Shown here piece by piece: positions 1 to 11,208 of a stretch of 64,000 nt of DNA (within the stretch, counting starts at the first letter, position 1; each line of letters starts with the position of its first letter). Source of the stretch: Cycas panzhihuaensis (Eukaryota; Cycadophyta); the NCBI GenBank assembly GCA_023213395.1, contig CM041465.1, forward strand, positions 173,297,741 through 173,361,740, read 5' to 3'. Under the pieces are notes generated by a model. That model was not told the DNA's origin, did no database searches, and saw nothing but the letters and a program-made list of their open reading frames with translations. The translations under genes and the position numbers were made by a program.

Positions 1-402
1 GGATTCAAACAAAAAGAAGGTATTGACTATGAGGAGACCTTTGCACCAATGAAAAATATGAATATTATTAGATTAATTTTGGCATTGTTTGCTCAATGCA
101 GGTGGCCAATTTATCAGATGGATGTAAAGAGTGCCTTCTTAAATGGTGCTCTTGTAGAGGAGGTATATTTGGAGCAACCTTTTCGCTACATTGCACATGG
201 CAAAGGACATTTGGTCTATCGCCTTAAAAAGGTTTTGTATGGTTTGAAATAGGCCCTTAGACCATGGCACTCAAAAGTCAACATCTACAAACCCACAAAT
301 CAGTAATTTTCAAATTATTTTACCAAACCACTTGGTAAAAAAAAATTGAATATTTTAGATAGCCTTTGGATAAAACTTAACATTGTAAACATTAAGTGGG
401 GG
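1..402 (+). pseudogene. Copia A relic: RT fingers joined to RNase H tail
   Basis: The first 250 bases encode the copia reverse transcriptase segment around [11 protein letters not shown] and LKKVLYGLK, with a TAG after GLK. At about 285-295 the sequence jumps to the C-terminal end of the RNase H region (FTKPLGKKKLNIL), removing the YVDD active site and most of RNase H. It ends with the purine-rich tract at 391-402 that primes plus-strand synthesis in this family. It cannot be functional. Residue for residue it is close to the B interior at 1249-1512, so A and B belong to one subfamily. Its 5' part is beyond the window edge. Confidence 0.8.
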
Positions 403-900
403 TGTTAGACCTTTATGTTTAAATGTTAAGTCATGTACTTTATATTATTAAGTTATGTACTTTATGTAAAATACTTTACCACTCAATGTGATAAAATCCA
501 CATCCACATTCTTTCTAGCAAGTACAATATTATAACTTAAGGGTCAATGTACCCCTCATGCACTTTTGCACATGTGAGTGCACATGAGTCATGGCATTCT
601 TGTTTGACAAGCGTCAAACATGCAAACCCCTAAGTTTCCTCCTCCTCTTGTATATATTAAGACCATTTTCTCATGTAAAACATAGAGAGAGGTGATGTAT
701 TGTTATGCTACTCATTTGAATACAAATTAATCTTGCTATTTTGGAGTTAGGAACAATTCCTACCCTTCCATTGCTAATGTTTTTCTTATGCTTGAGTATT
801 TGCTTGCTTGTTGACTAGTTCATTTAGCGCTATTGATTTAATACTAATAATTTGAGTCTCTTAGCACATTTGCTCCTCTAGTGATCCTAGGTTGTCTTTA
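403..900 (+). repeat. Copia LTR shared by A and B
   Basis: Starts TGTTAGACC directly after the purine tract and ends just before the primer site at 901. It aligns over its length with the LTR at 2599-3090, with many substitutions and small indels. A TATATATTAAG motif near 650-661 is the probable core promoter. The last two bases are TA instead of the usual CA. The same LTR style (TGTTA..CC..TATGTTT) recurs inverted in element I at 40229-47946, so they are related subfamilies. Confidence 0.75.
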
Positions 901-912
901 TGGTATTAGAGC
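901..912 (+). promoter_or_regulatory. Primer binding site of copia B
   Basis: TGGTATTAGAGC differs by one base from TGGTATCAGAGC, the complement of the 3' end of plant initiator methionine tRNA. It directly follows the LTR. Confidence 0.75.
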
Positions 913-2598
913 CCATACCACATTCAACAAAAATCACCAAAATGGTACACTCAAACTATAAATGATGCACAAGTACTTGAAGGAAAACATCCATAAAAAA
1001 TGAGGTAACAGTCTATTAATTATGCACTTATGGCTAAAGTACTTTCTGTCGATGAGCCTTCCAACTTTGAAGAGACATGTAGAGATGAAAGGTGGAATGT
1101 TGCCATAGATGAGGAGATCCATTCTATTGAAAAGTATGGGATTTCGGATTTGGTAGAATTGCCTAAAGAAAAACAAGCAATCAACTGCAAATAGATATAT
1201 AAAACCACATTCTAATCTAACGGTTCAATCGAATGTTACAAGGCTTGATTGGTGGCTAAGGGATTTGAACAAAAGGAAAACATAAACTATGAAGAAACCT
1301 TTGCACTAGTGGCTCACACGAACACTCTCAGATTAATATTGACCCTAACTACACAATACAAATGGCCAATTTATCAAATGGACGTGAAGAGTACCTTTCT
1401 CAATGGTGATCTTGTAGAGGAGGTATATTTAGAGCAACCTCCTAGCTACATTGAACATGGCAAAGAACACTTGGTCTATCACCTAAAAAAGGCTTTGTAT
1501 GGTTTAAAATAGGTCCTTCAAGCATGGTACTCAAAAATCAATGATTACTTTCAAAGACATGAGTTTCATCGATCCTCATCAAACCCTAACTTGTACATAA
1601 AAGTTAGGGACAACCATGTTGTCTTTGCCATTTTATATATTGATGACTTAGTTATCACTAGTGGTGACACTAAGATGATACAGATTCTCCAGGAGGACCT
1701 TAAGAGAAGTTTTGAGATGACAAATCTTAGACTTCTCCATTATTTTTTAGGCATGGAGGTGTGACAACAGCCAGACAACATCTTCATCTCCCAAGCAAAA
1801 TATACTTGGGGCATTTTACAGCGATTTAGAATGAAAAACTACAAACTATCGCCTACACCTATGGATAATGGTATAAAATTATCACTTGATGAGGAAGCAA
1901 AATCAGTAGATTCCACACTTTACTGGCAACTAGCAGGTAATCTCATCTATTTGACTAATACTAGAGCATATATTTACTTTGAAGTTAGGATTTGTTCTAG
2001 ATACATGTCTCAACCCAATCAAAAGCATTGGTCAACAGCTAAACCTATACTGAGATATCTCAAAGGCACATTACAGCATGGCCTTCAATATACACATAAT
2101 GAAAACTTCACATTGGAAAGGTTCTCAAATTTTGATTGGGTCAAATGCCAAGATAGTCGACGATTGACCTTAGGATATTGCTTCAACCTTGAGTCAGCAG
2201 TTGTTTCATGGAGTTGCAAGAAGCAACCTAATATTACCTTGTTTTCCACAGAAGTAGAATATAAAGTTGCAATTAGTACAGCTTGCAAGCCTATTTAACT
2301 AAAGAGGATTCTTAGCAAGCTTGGACTTGAGCAAATTCACCCCACCAGACTGTATTGTGACAATCAAGGTGTGCTCAAGATGACTAAGAATTCAAAATTT
2401 TATGTTAGAATCAAGCACATTAAGGCCCATCACCACTTCATCAAAGAATATGTGCAAAAGAGTGAGATTGACCTCTTTTATAGACCCACAGATTAGTAGC
2501 TATCAGACATCTTTACCAAGCCACTTGATAAAGAAAATTTTAAAAAATTCAAAGATGGTCTTGAGGTAAAACTTAACATTATCAACATTAAGGGGGGG
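913..2598 (+). pseudogene. Copia B pol relic: RT and RNase H only
   Basis: Only about 30 bases separate the primer site from sequence corresponding to the integrase-RT linker, so gag, protease and integrase have been deleted. From about 1020 the RT follows: LVAKGFEQKENINYEETFA, QMDVKSTFLNGDL, and the catalytic motif as YIDDLVITSGD near 1640. Then come the RNase H region (about 2110-2300) and the tail with FTKPLDKE near 2515. Stops lie inside at about 1192, 1243, 1510, 1762, 2296 and 2494. The purine tract at 2589-2598 leads into the next LTR. It is a dead, internally deleted element. Confidence 0.85.
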
Positions 2599-3090
2599 TG
2601 TTAGAACCTCTATGTTTTAATGTTATGTACTTTATATAAAGTGACTTTACCACTTAATGTGATAAAGTACGCACACACCTTTCTCTAGACTGTGTAATGC
2701 TATAACTTAAGGGTCAATGTACCCTTCACCCTTGTATTTGCACATGTGTGTGCACATGGTACAAGTGTCCCTCATGCAAAGACTATTGTGTGCATGTTTG
2801 ATAAGTGTCAAACATGCAGCACGCTAAGATTCCTCCTCCTCTTCTATACATTGAGACCATTTTCTCATGTAGAGGTAAAGAGAGGGAGATGTATTGTATT
2901 GTTATGCTACTCATTTGGATACAAAATAATCTTGTTTTGGAGCTAGGAATAATTCCTACTCCTCCATTGCTAATGCTTTCATTTGCTTGAGTATTTGCTT
3001 GCTTATTTGTTGGCTTGTTTGTTGCTATTGTTTGATTCCAATCATCAAACACTTGGCGCATTTGCTCCCCATATGATCCTCCTACTTTCA
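2599..3090 (+). repeat. Copia LTR, 3' end of the A/B block
   Basis: Starts TGTTAGAACC after a run of seven G and ends CTACTTTCA. It corresponds along its length to 403-900. The next base begins the integrase frame of element C (3091 onward), so this is the right edge of the inserted block. Confidence 0.75.
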
Positions 3091-4277
3091 TGGAGTAGCT
3101 AAGAGAATGAATAGAGCCTTAGTAGAAAAGGCTAAGACCATGATTAAAGCAAAGGGTCTTTAGGATTCCTTTTAGGGAGAGGAAATCAAGACTACAGGTT
3201 ATCTGACCAATAGAATATCCACAAATGTAGTCAGAAACAAGATATCAAAGGAGGCTTGGATAGCCAAAAAAGCTACAATAAGCCACTTAAGAGTCTCTAG
3301 ATGTAGTGCCTTTACGCACATCCCCAAGGAGTCAAGGCAAAATTTTGATGACAAGTAGCAAATATATTTCTCATGGCTACAATAATGCAAGTAAAGCGTA
3401 CAAATTGTATGATCCAAAAACTGAGAAAATACATGTATCTAGAGATGTTATCTTTTGAGGAAGATAACAAAGAATCAGACCTACGTACACTTCGGCCCTA
3501 ACTAGATAAGGGTAGAGCAATCCTAGAACTATCAAAGACATCAAGTTTCTCCTCAAATTCACCCAATACCTCCTCAAGTCCACCATCTAATCGACACAAA
3601 TTATAGAGTACTTTGACCAATGAGGATCTTGAAGTCAGAGTAGTAGAAACCAAAAAGTTACCAAAATGGTATCTAAAAATAGTTATTGAGACACAACTTC
3701 TGGAAAGTGATGGGAAGCAACAATCAAAGATGAAACCTCCACCCCAAGTATACTATGCCCTCATGGCTAATGTAGTTATTACGAATGATTGTTTCACTTT
3801 TGAGAAGGTAAGTCAAGAAGAAAAGTGGAAGTATGCAATGAATGAGGAAATACAATCCATAAAAAAGGAGGATACTTAAGACGTGGTTGAATTACCTAAA
3901 GGCAAAGAGGCCATACGATGCAAATCGGTCTATAAGACCAAATTCACGGTTGATGAGACAATGAACATGCCTAAAGCCAAAAGAATGGCCAAAGGGTTTA
4001 AACAAAAATAAGGCATAGATTTTCAGGAGACCTTTGCACCAGTAGCCAAGATGATTACCATTAGACTTGTTCTAACCTTAGCAACATAATACAAGTGACC
4101 AATATACTAACTTGATGTCAAAAATGCCTTTCTCAATAGGGACATGTCATAAAAGCTTGTTTTAGAGCAACCACTTGGGTATTTAGAGATATGAAAAGGC
4201 ATTGCATGGCCTAAAGCAGCCTCATAGAGCCTAGGACTCAAAAATTGATGACTACTTTCAGAGACATAGATTTTGAA
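3091..4277 (+). pseudogene. Copia C, left portion: integrase core end to RT
   Basis: The sequence opens inside the integrase catalytic-glutamate motif (GVAKRMNRAL) and continues through the integrase C-terminal region. Stops and frame changes interrupt the integrase-RT linker (open stretch 3613-3879, with KLPKWYLK and YALMANV). RT follows: GFKQK, then a stop, GIDFQETFAPVAK, and a mutated DVKNAFLN near 4112. It breaks off at 4277 where element Z begins, and the continuation is at 19273. The 5 bases TTGAA at 4273-4277 are repeated at 19273-19277, the target duplication of Z. Subfamily relatives are A, B and I. Confidence 0.8.
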
Positions 4278-4859
4278 TATAGCATTCCTAAAATAAAATA
4301 AGGAAGTTAGGTTTATAAGAGAAATTATTATTATGAAATCAGTTTTTAGGAAAACTAAAGGAAAAACCATTTATTTATATTTTATTTTGAATTCAATCTT
4401 TTGGAGAGAAAATATGAGTTGGGTTTATGAAGGCTATAAATAGAAGAGCCTTCCTCATTTGTAAGACATTCTTGGAGAATTTTGTTATGTTGGTAAAATG
4501 GCTTCATGCCATTAGGGCCTTGTGCCTATTAGAGGGTCACTCCCGCCTCAAAGAGGGTTCAACATTGCTGGACATTTGTATCAGGTGCTATTATTTTGTT
4601 ATTATTATTCCTTATTTACATATGTTGTTGTTATCAATGAATGAATGATATATATCTCTGCTAAATTATGTATTCTGAGGGTTTGGTATTGTAATTATAT
4701 TCTATCCATTGTGAATGTATGAAAATATTGGGAAGTACTGCTATAATCTGCTAGCATTATTGTCTGGATAAATATTATCGATGATTAATATCTATAAATA
4801 TTCCATTATCTACTAGAAGTATTGCTTATGTCTGTTGTTTTTCTATTGGGCCCACTACA
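4278..4859 (+). repeat. 5' LTR of Z
   Basis: Closely matches 18690-19272. It begins TATAGCATTCC where the other copy has TGTAGTGTTCC, so the first dinucleotide has mutated, and it ends CCCACTACA. The core promoter is probably CTATAAATAGAAG at about 4434-4446. Confidence 0.85.
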
Positions 4860-4861
4860 AC

Positions 4862-4877
4862 TGGTATTAGAGTCGCG
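4862..4877 (+). promoter_or_regulatory. Primer binding site of Z
   Basis: TGGTATTAGAGTCGCG lies two bases inside the 5' LTR. Its first eleven bases nearly match the initiator-Met tRNA complement. Confidence 0.6.
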
Positions 4878-6230
4878 TGAAAACCAAATCTAGGGATGAA
4901 ACAAAAAATCAGGCCCTACCAAATCAAAGCTAGGATGGTGAAAATGGATCTAGAAAAATAGGAAATAAAAGTTGCATTTTAAGATTGACCATGTCAAAGT
5001 CATCTTGCTAAATCTATCTCAGGAAATCGTAATGCACATTATCAGTGGAGGAACGCGCATCACATCTTTGCAAAGAGACATGTCTATCAATTCTCAGTGA
5101 CCATTGGGTTATTTTATCAGTGCTTTGGGAGTATTACCCTATTCTTGATCGTTGTTCTATGTAGACGATTAGCTACAAAGATAACTAAATTATGCAGAAT
5201 CAAAGGAGTGAGATTTTGTGTAGGTATTAGTAGGTGGAACCCCTAGCAGTGTTCATTCGAAGCAGTATTAGTGCAGCACAGTGGGAGAGATATCGAGAAA
5301 GACCAGATAGGATCATGAGGAAAATATAGAGGTGTGATATATAGACAAACTCGGGCATGATTAAGAGAAATAGACATTGATGGTGACAAAGTGAAGAAAT
5401 CTTTGAAAGAAAGTAGCATAGCATAGAGATATAGGCATTGAATTCGGCCCTAACAGTGGACAATCCTTTGTATTATTCGATCTTGTTCTCTACATTTAGT
5501 GGAGATTTACTACGCATTCGGCTCGCTTAAGTTCGGGGATACCCTTTTGTCCGTCTGGGAAGAAGCCACTGCGAGAGGCTAGACGAGCCATCGCAAACAA
5601 AGATTACATGGATGGTTTGTTGACGAAACCCCATTGGACTCATTACTATTGTTGAAAGTGGCACATTGATAGAAGGCCATTGAATCCCTCACACAGTTGA
5701 TGCAAAGCAAAGCAAGCTCCACACCAAAAACAAACAAGAAGACAATAGGCCCATCACGAATATAATCATGGAAATCTAGAAGGCGTGATCGATGTGATCC
5801 ATGAAGTGGTTATAACCATAGGAAAGCAACATGCAAGAACATAGGCACCGGAGTCATTTTTACAAATTAAATAGATTTATATTTTTATCCTAAGATTTTG
5901 CACATTTAATTGAAATTGATTTTTTATACCCCTTGGCCAGTTAGCAAGTGGTCATCTGGGTGACCTAAGGTAACCAAGGGCTAGGTCCAAAAGGGGCTTA
6001 AACCCTTTTCCCTTTTATTTTATTTTTTAGCTTATTTTTCAAATAAGGTGCCTAGACATTTTCATCCATATCTCAAGCTACAAGTGTCAAATCGTAGTGT
6101 CGCTTGAACTGTTAGATTCTTGGTTTAGAGTCGATCATTACGAGTGGTCATATGTGATAGTTTTGATTAGTAGATGATGTAGATTTTAATTGATGAAATT
6201 GTAGCTCCTGTTGACCAAGAAATTTTTTGA
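4878..6230 (+). other. Z leader, no gene seen
   Basis: About 1.35 kb between primer site and Gag-like region. It has stops in all frames with only short open stretches and no recognisable domain. It probably represents the untranslated leader. Confidence 0.5.
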
Positions 6231-7230
6231 GTATTCTTGGCTATAGGAAGGAATTTAATTGAACCATTTGAGATGGCTAACAAAGTACACATCTCATTAG
6301 AAAAATGGGATCTCGATGAAGAAATTAAGGTGTCAAAATGGACAAAGATGATGGATGCCCACTTTGACTTTCACTGGATGCCAAAAGGAGAAAAGATTTT
6401 GTTTGCATCCCGATATTTAAGTGGGGACATAGTTAAATGGTTCACTGGTTTTTGCTATGACTACAAGTACTCGGAGTACTTTTAAGTAGCCATTCTTAAA
6501 AAGGGTGATATAGGAGTACTCTAAAAACAAATGGACACAAATCATTTTCCACCACATCGATAAGGAGAAATTTGCAAGGAAAACTCAAGAACTAAAGAGG
6601 GCACATCTAGAGTCTAAAGCTCCAATACTAAACTAAAATTTCAAGACTAATTTTTTTAATTTGAACAATGAGGAGGATATGATGTGTTGGGTAGAAACAC
6701 TCAAGACTTATTGTGAATATGCATGGGAGATAAAAATTGAAGTGTATGGACCATTATTAAAATGCTTCCTAGAAGGAAGAGCTCTTGATTGGTTCATAAA
6801 TTGGTCTAAAGAAGTATCTATACTTTCTAATTGGTATTGGTTGATCTGCATGTATTAAAGCTTTTCATGAGGATAACGAAGCGTCGAAACTACTAGACAA
6901 ATTGGCAGAAATAGTAGAAGAAAAAGCCAAAGAAGAAGGACAAACTATTAATAAGGATATCTCAGAGACCTTGTAGGAACATGAACAAGAACCATTCCAA
7001 GGGGAACAACATAATTGCACAAAAGACACAATAGAGGCATATGACATCAGATCACTTGGTAGAAGAATCTTGCGAGGGGCTAATTGAAACCAAGGAAGAA
7101 ATCTAGGGAGAAGCCAAGTAGAAGCAGCATGAAATCATGGAGAAACAAGTGAAAGAACAACTAATGGATGCAAAAGAATTTGAAGAAGAACCTCAACATG
7201 CAACATATAAAACCAACAAGGTACTCAAAA
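6231..7230 (+). pseudogene. Z Gag-like relic
   Basis: An open stretch at 6237-6485 encodes a Ty3/gypsy Gag-like core with KWTKMMDAHFDFH followed by YLSGDIVKWF, the aromatic signature of the retrotransposon Gag fold. A related frame resumes at 6661-6858 (MMCWVETLKTYCEYAWEIK, then GRALDWF). A glutamate/lysine-rich segment follows to about 7230. Several stops separate these pieces. No CCHC zinc knuckle is visible. The downstream 7230-7426 is pyrimidine-rich and noncoding. Gag would form the particle, and no enzyme domains follow. Confidence 0.6.
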
Positions 7231-7426
7231 TAGCCCCCAATCCTGTGTTGCACATGCACATTTCGTTTGGTAGTTTTATCTATCCTCTCTCTTTCCTAAG
7301 TTCAATAGCACTAGAAAAGCCCTCTTTTCCCCATCCCATAGTTAGCCATAATCCTAATCCCTTAACTCTAGTTTTTTCATAGGAAAAATCCCAATTCCCC
7401 TTTGCAATCCTAACTCAACTCTTTAC

Positions 7427-7764
7427 TGTTAGCATGGTAGTTAATTATTAAGCCACTTGTTAATGTTAAATGTGGTGGTTTAATTATGTGATTAACAAAA
7501 AATGCGAGTTATGTGGAGAGTCACAAACGATTGACACCTCTTGGGGGATTATAAATATCCCAAAGTCCCTTGTATATTCATATCAATCAAGTGGTAATCA
7601 ATGTGATCAATAGATCTTTGTGGTGGGTTTTTTCCCAAAAGGGTTTCCCATATATATCCTATGTACTGTGCAACTATTTTTTGTGTTTATCTTGTTTGCT
7701 TGTTATGTATAGTAAAGATTTTGTGTAGTGTAAACATGTATGCATCCATTCATGTTTCTTAACA
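7427..7764 (+). repeat. 5' LTR of W
   Basis: Starts TGTTAGCATGG and ends TTCTTAACA. It pairs with 17603-17926. A TATA-like ATTATAAATATCC occurs near 7549-7561. Confidence 0.9.
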
Positions 7765-8954
7765 TGGCATTAGAGTCATAGGGTCCTACATAGTTGAGGC
7801 CAAAGTTGGGTGGAGTTATAAGATCGTAGGTTGTCGAGTGAAGCCGTCAAACCCAAGTTCTCTTGAGGACTTATCTTCTCCAACAACTTGCAAGAGCAGG
7901 CACAATATTCAATGGTGGTTGAGGAGGTGAAATTCACTTATCAACAAGGTTAGTGCACTATTTGGGGCCAAAAATCAGGCTTGCAAGCCTTTTGTGGATT
8001 GAGTTGGCTTGTTGTGGGGTCATTTAGAACTAGTTGGATGTATTGGGCGCTGGCTAAGGCCAGTAGAGCACGTTCTGATGGAGATCTAGCAATGTTGGGC
8101 ATTACTGCACGTCATTCAAGTAAGTTTGTTCTATTTTTAAAGAAGTTCAATTATGTTTGGCATTAAAAATCAATAATTTACACCGAAACAGTCAAGTTTC
8201 CTTGCATGAGAGTGAGATTGTATCCTGTTAAGGAGGTTTTCTATCCATAAGGAGGATACTAAGCAATAATTAAGATCGTATTGTGGACTATTCTAAGTGT
8301 GTGGTTGAATGCTAGAGATTGGGCGATTTTTTAAGCACTTGTAGCCCGATTTTTCTTTATGTTGAGAGTTCTTTCCGCATAAGATTGAACCAGGGGTTGT
8401 AGAATGTGCAGAGGACCGCATTGGTGAGATGTTTCTAGTTGGAATCGGTGTAGTTAAGCCATGAGGACTCAAGAAGACCTGCGCAGGCCATAACCCCTCA
8501 CACGACTACCGCGTCTACTGACTTACATGGTTTAAGATCTAAAATATCATATGAGGCATCGATTGATGAATATTAACATTGTTAAACCTTAATCAACCCA
8601 TATTGGGTTTTAATTCTTGATTTAAGCCATGTGAGTTAAGTGAAAGGGCGTATGGCACTTTTGGACAACCGCCACTTTAGGAATATGCCTCTTGGCATAT
8701 TCCCATATAAATTGAGTATTATAACCTTTGAAATACCATTGAAACATTGTTTGGTGATTATATTGAGTGTTGTGAGCAATCTTGAGATCATTTTGAAGCC
8801 ATTTTTCAATTGAACTCTAACTCGGAAGCTGTACGACTACTGTTGTGTTAGAATTTCCTCTTTATGAAACATATTTTATGGTTTCTTAAGTCATTTTTGG
8901 AGCTTTTTGGGCATTTGGAGAACATACTTGAGGCCAGTTATTATTGGGTTGATT
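7765..8954 (+). other. W primer site and long leader
   Basis: TGGCATTAGAGTC at 7765-7777 resembles the initiator-Met primer site. The rest has no convincing ORF. The leader continues beyond V at 14218 until the gag start near 14374. Confidence 0.6.
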
Positions 8955-9188
8955 TGTTGGTATGTAATGTTTTATCTAAGTGAGAAAGGGGGTCATGTTG
9001 GGACCACCCTCAAATGTAACTCCAATATAAGATTGTGACACTTGGCAGCCTTAGACTGATCAGTTACATTCAATATGTAACGGCCACATTGTTGATGTAT
9101 ATTTAAGGAGACTAAATCTCAATGAACAAAAACAACTCTTTCTCTTCTCTGTACAAATCAGGTTCTATTTTTCCTCTGATTTCCATCA
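8955..9188 (+). repeat. 5' LTR of V
   Basis: 234 bases, TGTTGGTATG to TTTCCATCA. TATATTTAAGGAG at about 9098-9110 is the likely core promoter. Confidence 0.92.
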
Positions 9189-9200
9189 TGGTATCAGAGC
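9189..9200 (+). promoter_or_regulatory. Primer binding site of V
   Basis: TGGTATCAGAGC, a perfect complement of the 3' end of plant initiator-Met tRNA, abuts the LTR. Confidence 0.92.
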
Positions 9201-9849
9201 AGGTCAATCTCAACTGCTCGTTTGGAGGTGAATTCTTCTGTCAAAGATAATCCAATCAAGGGTCTAAGAAAGAGATAAGGAGGATAGGGTCCCAGTTCTG
9301 CCAAAAGATCATTAATACTCTGGCGCATGTAACCGCATTTAACCTGCATTTGACGTGTTTTTTTCAAAGGTGTCAGATCGAAGTGAAAATTGGTGGGAAG
9401 ATAGATCACAGCACGAAGAACACTTTTCTCTTCTGCAGCAGAGTCATCTGGAGACGTTTTCTAGGCCAAACAGAGCCCGAACCAAACCGCACGGATTTGG
9501 AGACTTTAGCTTTGAAATCTTTTCGATCTACTCATAAAATCGGGTATTCTCAGTCTCAAACCTTTCTCAGCAATAGTACTTTGAGCTTCCACCCGCCGAG
9601 ATTGTTTCTAAGATTTTCACCGTGATTTTTCAAAATCGAGTTTACGCCTAGCCGCAGTTTTCTCTTTCGGGGCCAGTTTCTCCCTTCTGAGGAATCTTCT
9701 TACAAATCCGTCTTCAGATCTAAATAGGCGCTTGAAATGCCTACAGTTTGAGGTATATTTCATTTTCATCCGTACACTTCGGGTTTCGTACGGAATTCCG
9801 TACAATAGTACAGTCCAGACCCCAAAACAGCTTCCTGTCTCTGAGAATA
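9201..9849 (+). other. V untranslated leader
   Basis: About 650 bases with no supported gene. Short open stretches exist but resemble nothing. An upstream in-frame ATG at 9748 extends the gag frame by 34 codons, but the extension does not look like Gag. Confidence 0.6.
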
Positions 9850-11208
9850 ATGTCTTCCACACTCATCTCTCTGCCTGAACCAAAGAAATTAACTGGTTCC
9901 AACTATCATGTCTGGAAAATTAAAGTGGAAACCATTCTAAGGGTCAAAAATGCATGGGGCATTACTAAAGGAACCAAAAAACGTCCTGCTGATGGTGATG
10001 CTAAGCTAGGAAACTGGGAAGAAAGAAACAATATAGGTATTCTTACCTTGAAAATGTCAATTTCGATTCGATCGATTTATGTTGAAAAATTGAATCTGGC
10101 ATCTGAAATTTCGAAATGTTTAGAAAATTTGTATGGACAAAAGAATAAGGCAAGAATAATTGCTCTCAAAGAAGAATTGTATAAGCTTCATATGAAAGAA
10201 AATGAAGATGTAACGGAATTTATGCATAAGATTATTACTATTCGAAATAATCTCTTGAGTGCCGGAGGTCTAATTTCTGAACAAGATCTAGTGGAAATTG
10301 TGACCTCAAGATTACCAAAATCATTTGACACAATCGTCAACACTATCACAGATAGTGATAGATTAGATAAGTTAACTCTTGATGAATTGACAGGTTTATT
10401 ATTAAGACAAGAACAGAGAAACAAAAGGTATGAAAACACATCAGAATTGGAGGATGCCTTTGCATCCAGACTAAACCTAGGGTCAAGAGAAAGACATCAA
10501 GTTCGAGGACGAAACGGAACATCAGATTTCAGGGGACGAGGACGCTGGCAAAATTCAAAAGGACAGGGACGTGGCAAAGAAAACAGAGTCTGTTTCAACT
10601 GTGGAAGAACCAGACATTTCGCCAACAATTGCAGAATCTTTGATATATGCTGCTATTACAGACAAAGGGGGCACTATCCTTATCAGTGTCCACAAAGACG
10701 AAGTGAAATTCAGAAAGGAAAACGACCCGTTGGAGGCTATAGTAAAGAAAAAGACGAAGAAGAGGAAGAAGAGACTGCCTTCATCACCGCCCTGGCCACC
10801 AGTATGAAAGACAAGGACATATGGTATATAGATTCAAGAGCTTCCAAACATATGACAAATCGAGAAGAATGGTTTGAAACTCTGAAACCCTGCAATATAG
10901 ACAAATCAGTAGAGTTGGGGGATAAGTATTCCCTTGATATTAAAGGGATTGGAACCATTTCTGTAAATCTGGATGGGAATGCAAAAAAGATCGGAAACGT
11001 CTTGTTTGTTTCAGGCCTGAAAATGAACCTTCTCTCTGTCTCTCAATTAAGTAAAAAAGGGTTGAGAACCATTTTCGATGAAGAAGGGAACTGTCATATT
11101 CTAGATATAAAGAGAGATGGAAAAATTATTGCAAAAGGAGTAAGATGCAATGATCTTTATAAACTTCTGTCAGATCTTGTACTTCCTTACTTGGAAGAAA
11201 AAGCTTGA
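9850..11208 (+). pseudogene. V Gag and protease
   Basis: The start chosen is the ATG at 9850 (MSSTLISLPEPKKLTG), which aligns in style with the T gag start. The Gag core with YHVWKIKVETIL and RIIALKEELYKLHMKENED is followed by an RG-rich stretch. Then come a zinc knuckle CFNCGRTRHFANNC (10591-10632) and a second imperfect one (CCYYRQRGHYPYQC). The aspartic protease motif at 10822 reads WYIDSRASKHMT where copia elements have DSGAS, so the conserved glycine next to the catalytic aspartate is arginine. The frame ends at TGA 11206, just before the integrase zinc region, where related elements read through. It is probably inactive because of these changes. Confidence 0.88.

Larger units (their letters stand above)
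1..3090 (+). mobile_element. Tandem Ty1/copia block: internal A - LTR - internal B - LTR
   Basis: Two partial copia interiors of the same subfamily lie head to tail with an LTR after each. The A interior (1-402) ends in a purine tract directly against the first LTR (403-900). That LTR is followed by a primer site and the B interior, then by a purine tract and the second LTR (2599-3090). The central LTR therefore acts as 3' LTR of A and 5' LTR of B. The right end is joined to an integrase reading frame of another element (C), as expected if the whole block had inserted there. The left end and left target duplication are outside the window. Homologous recombination between LTRs of neighbouring copies is the likely origin (inference). 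Confidence 0.7.

Noticed and set aside
8000-8170. 61-codon plus-strand ORF at 7981-8166
   Set aside because: It lies in the W leader, is short and lacks any Gag feature. The real W Gag starts near 14374.
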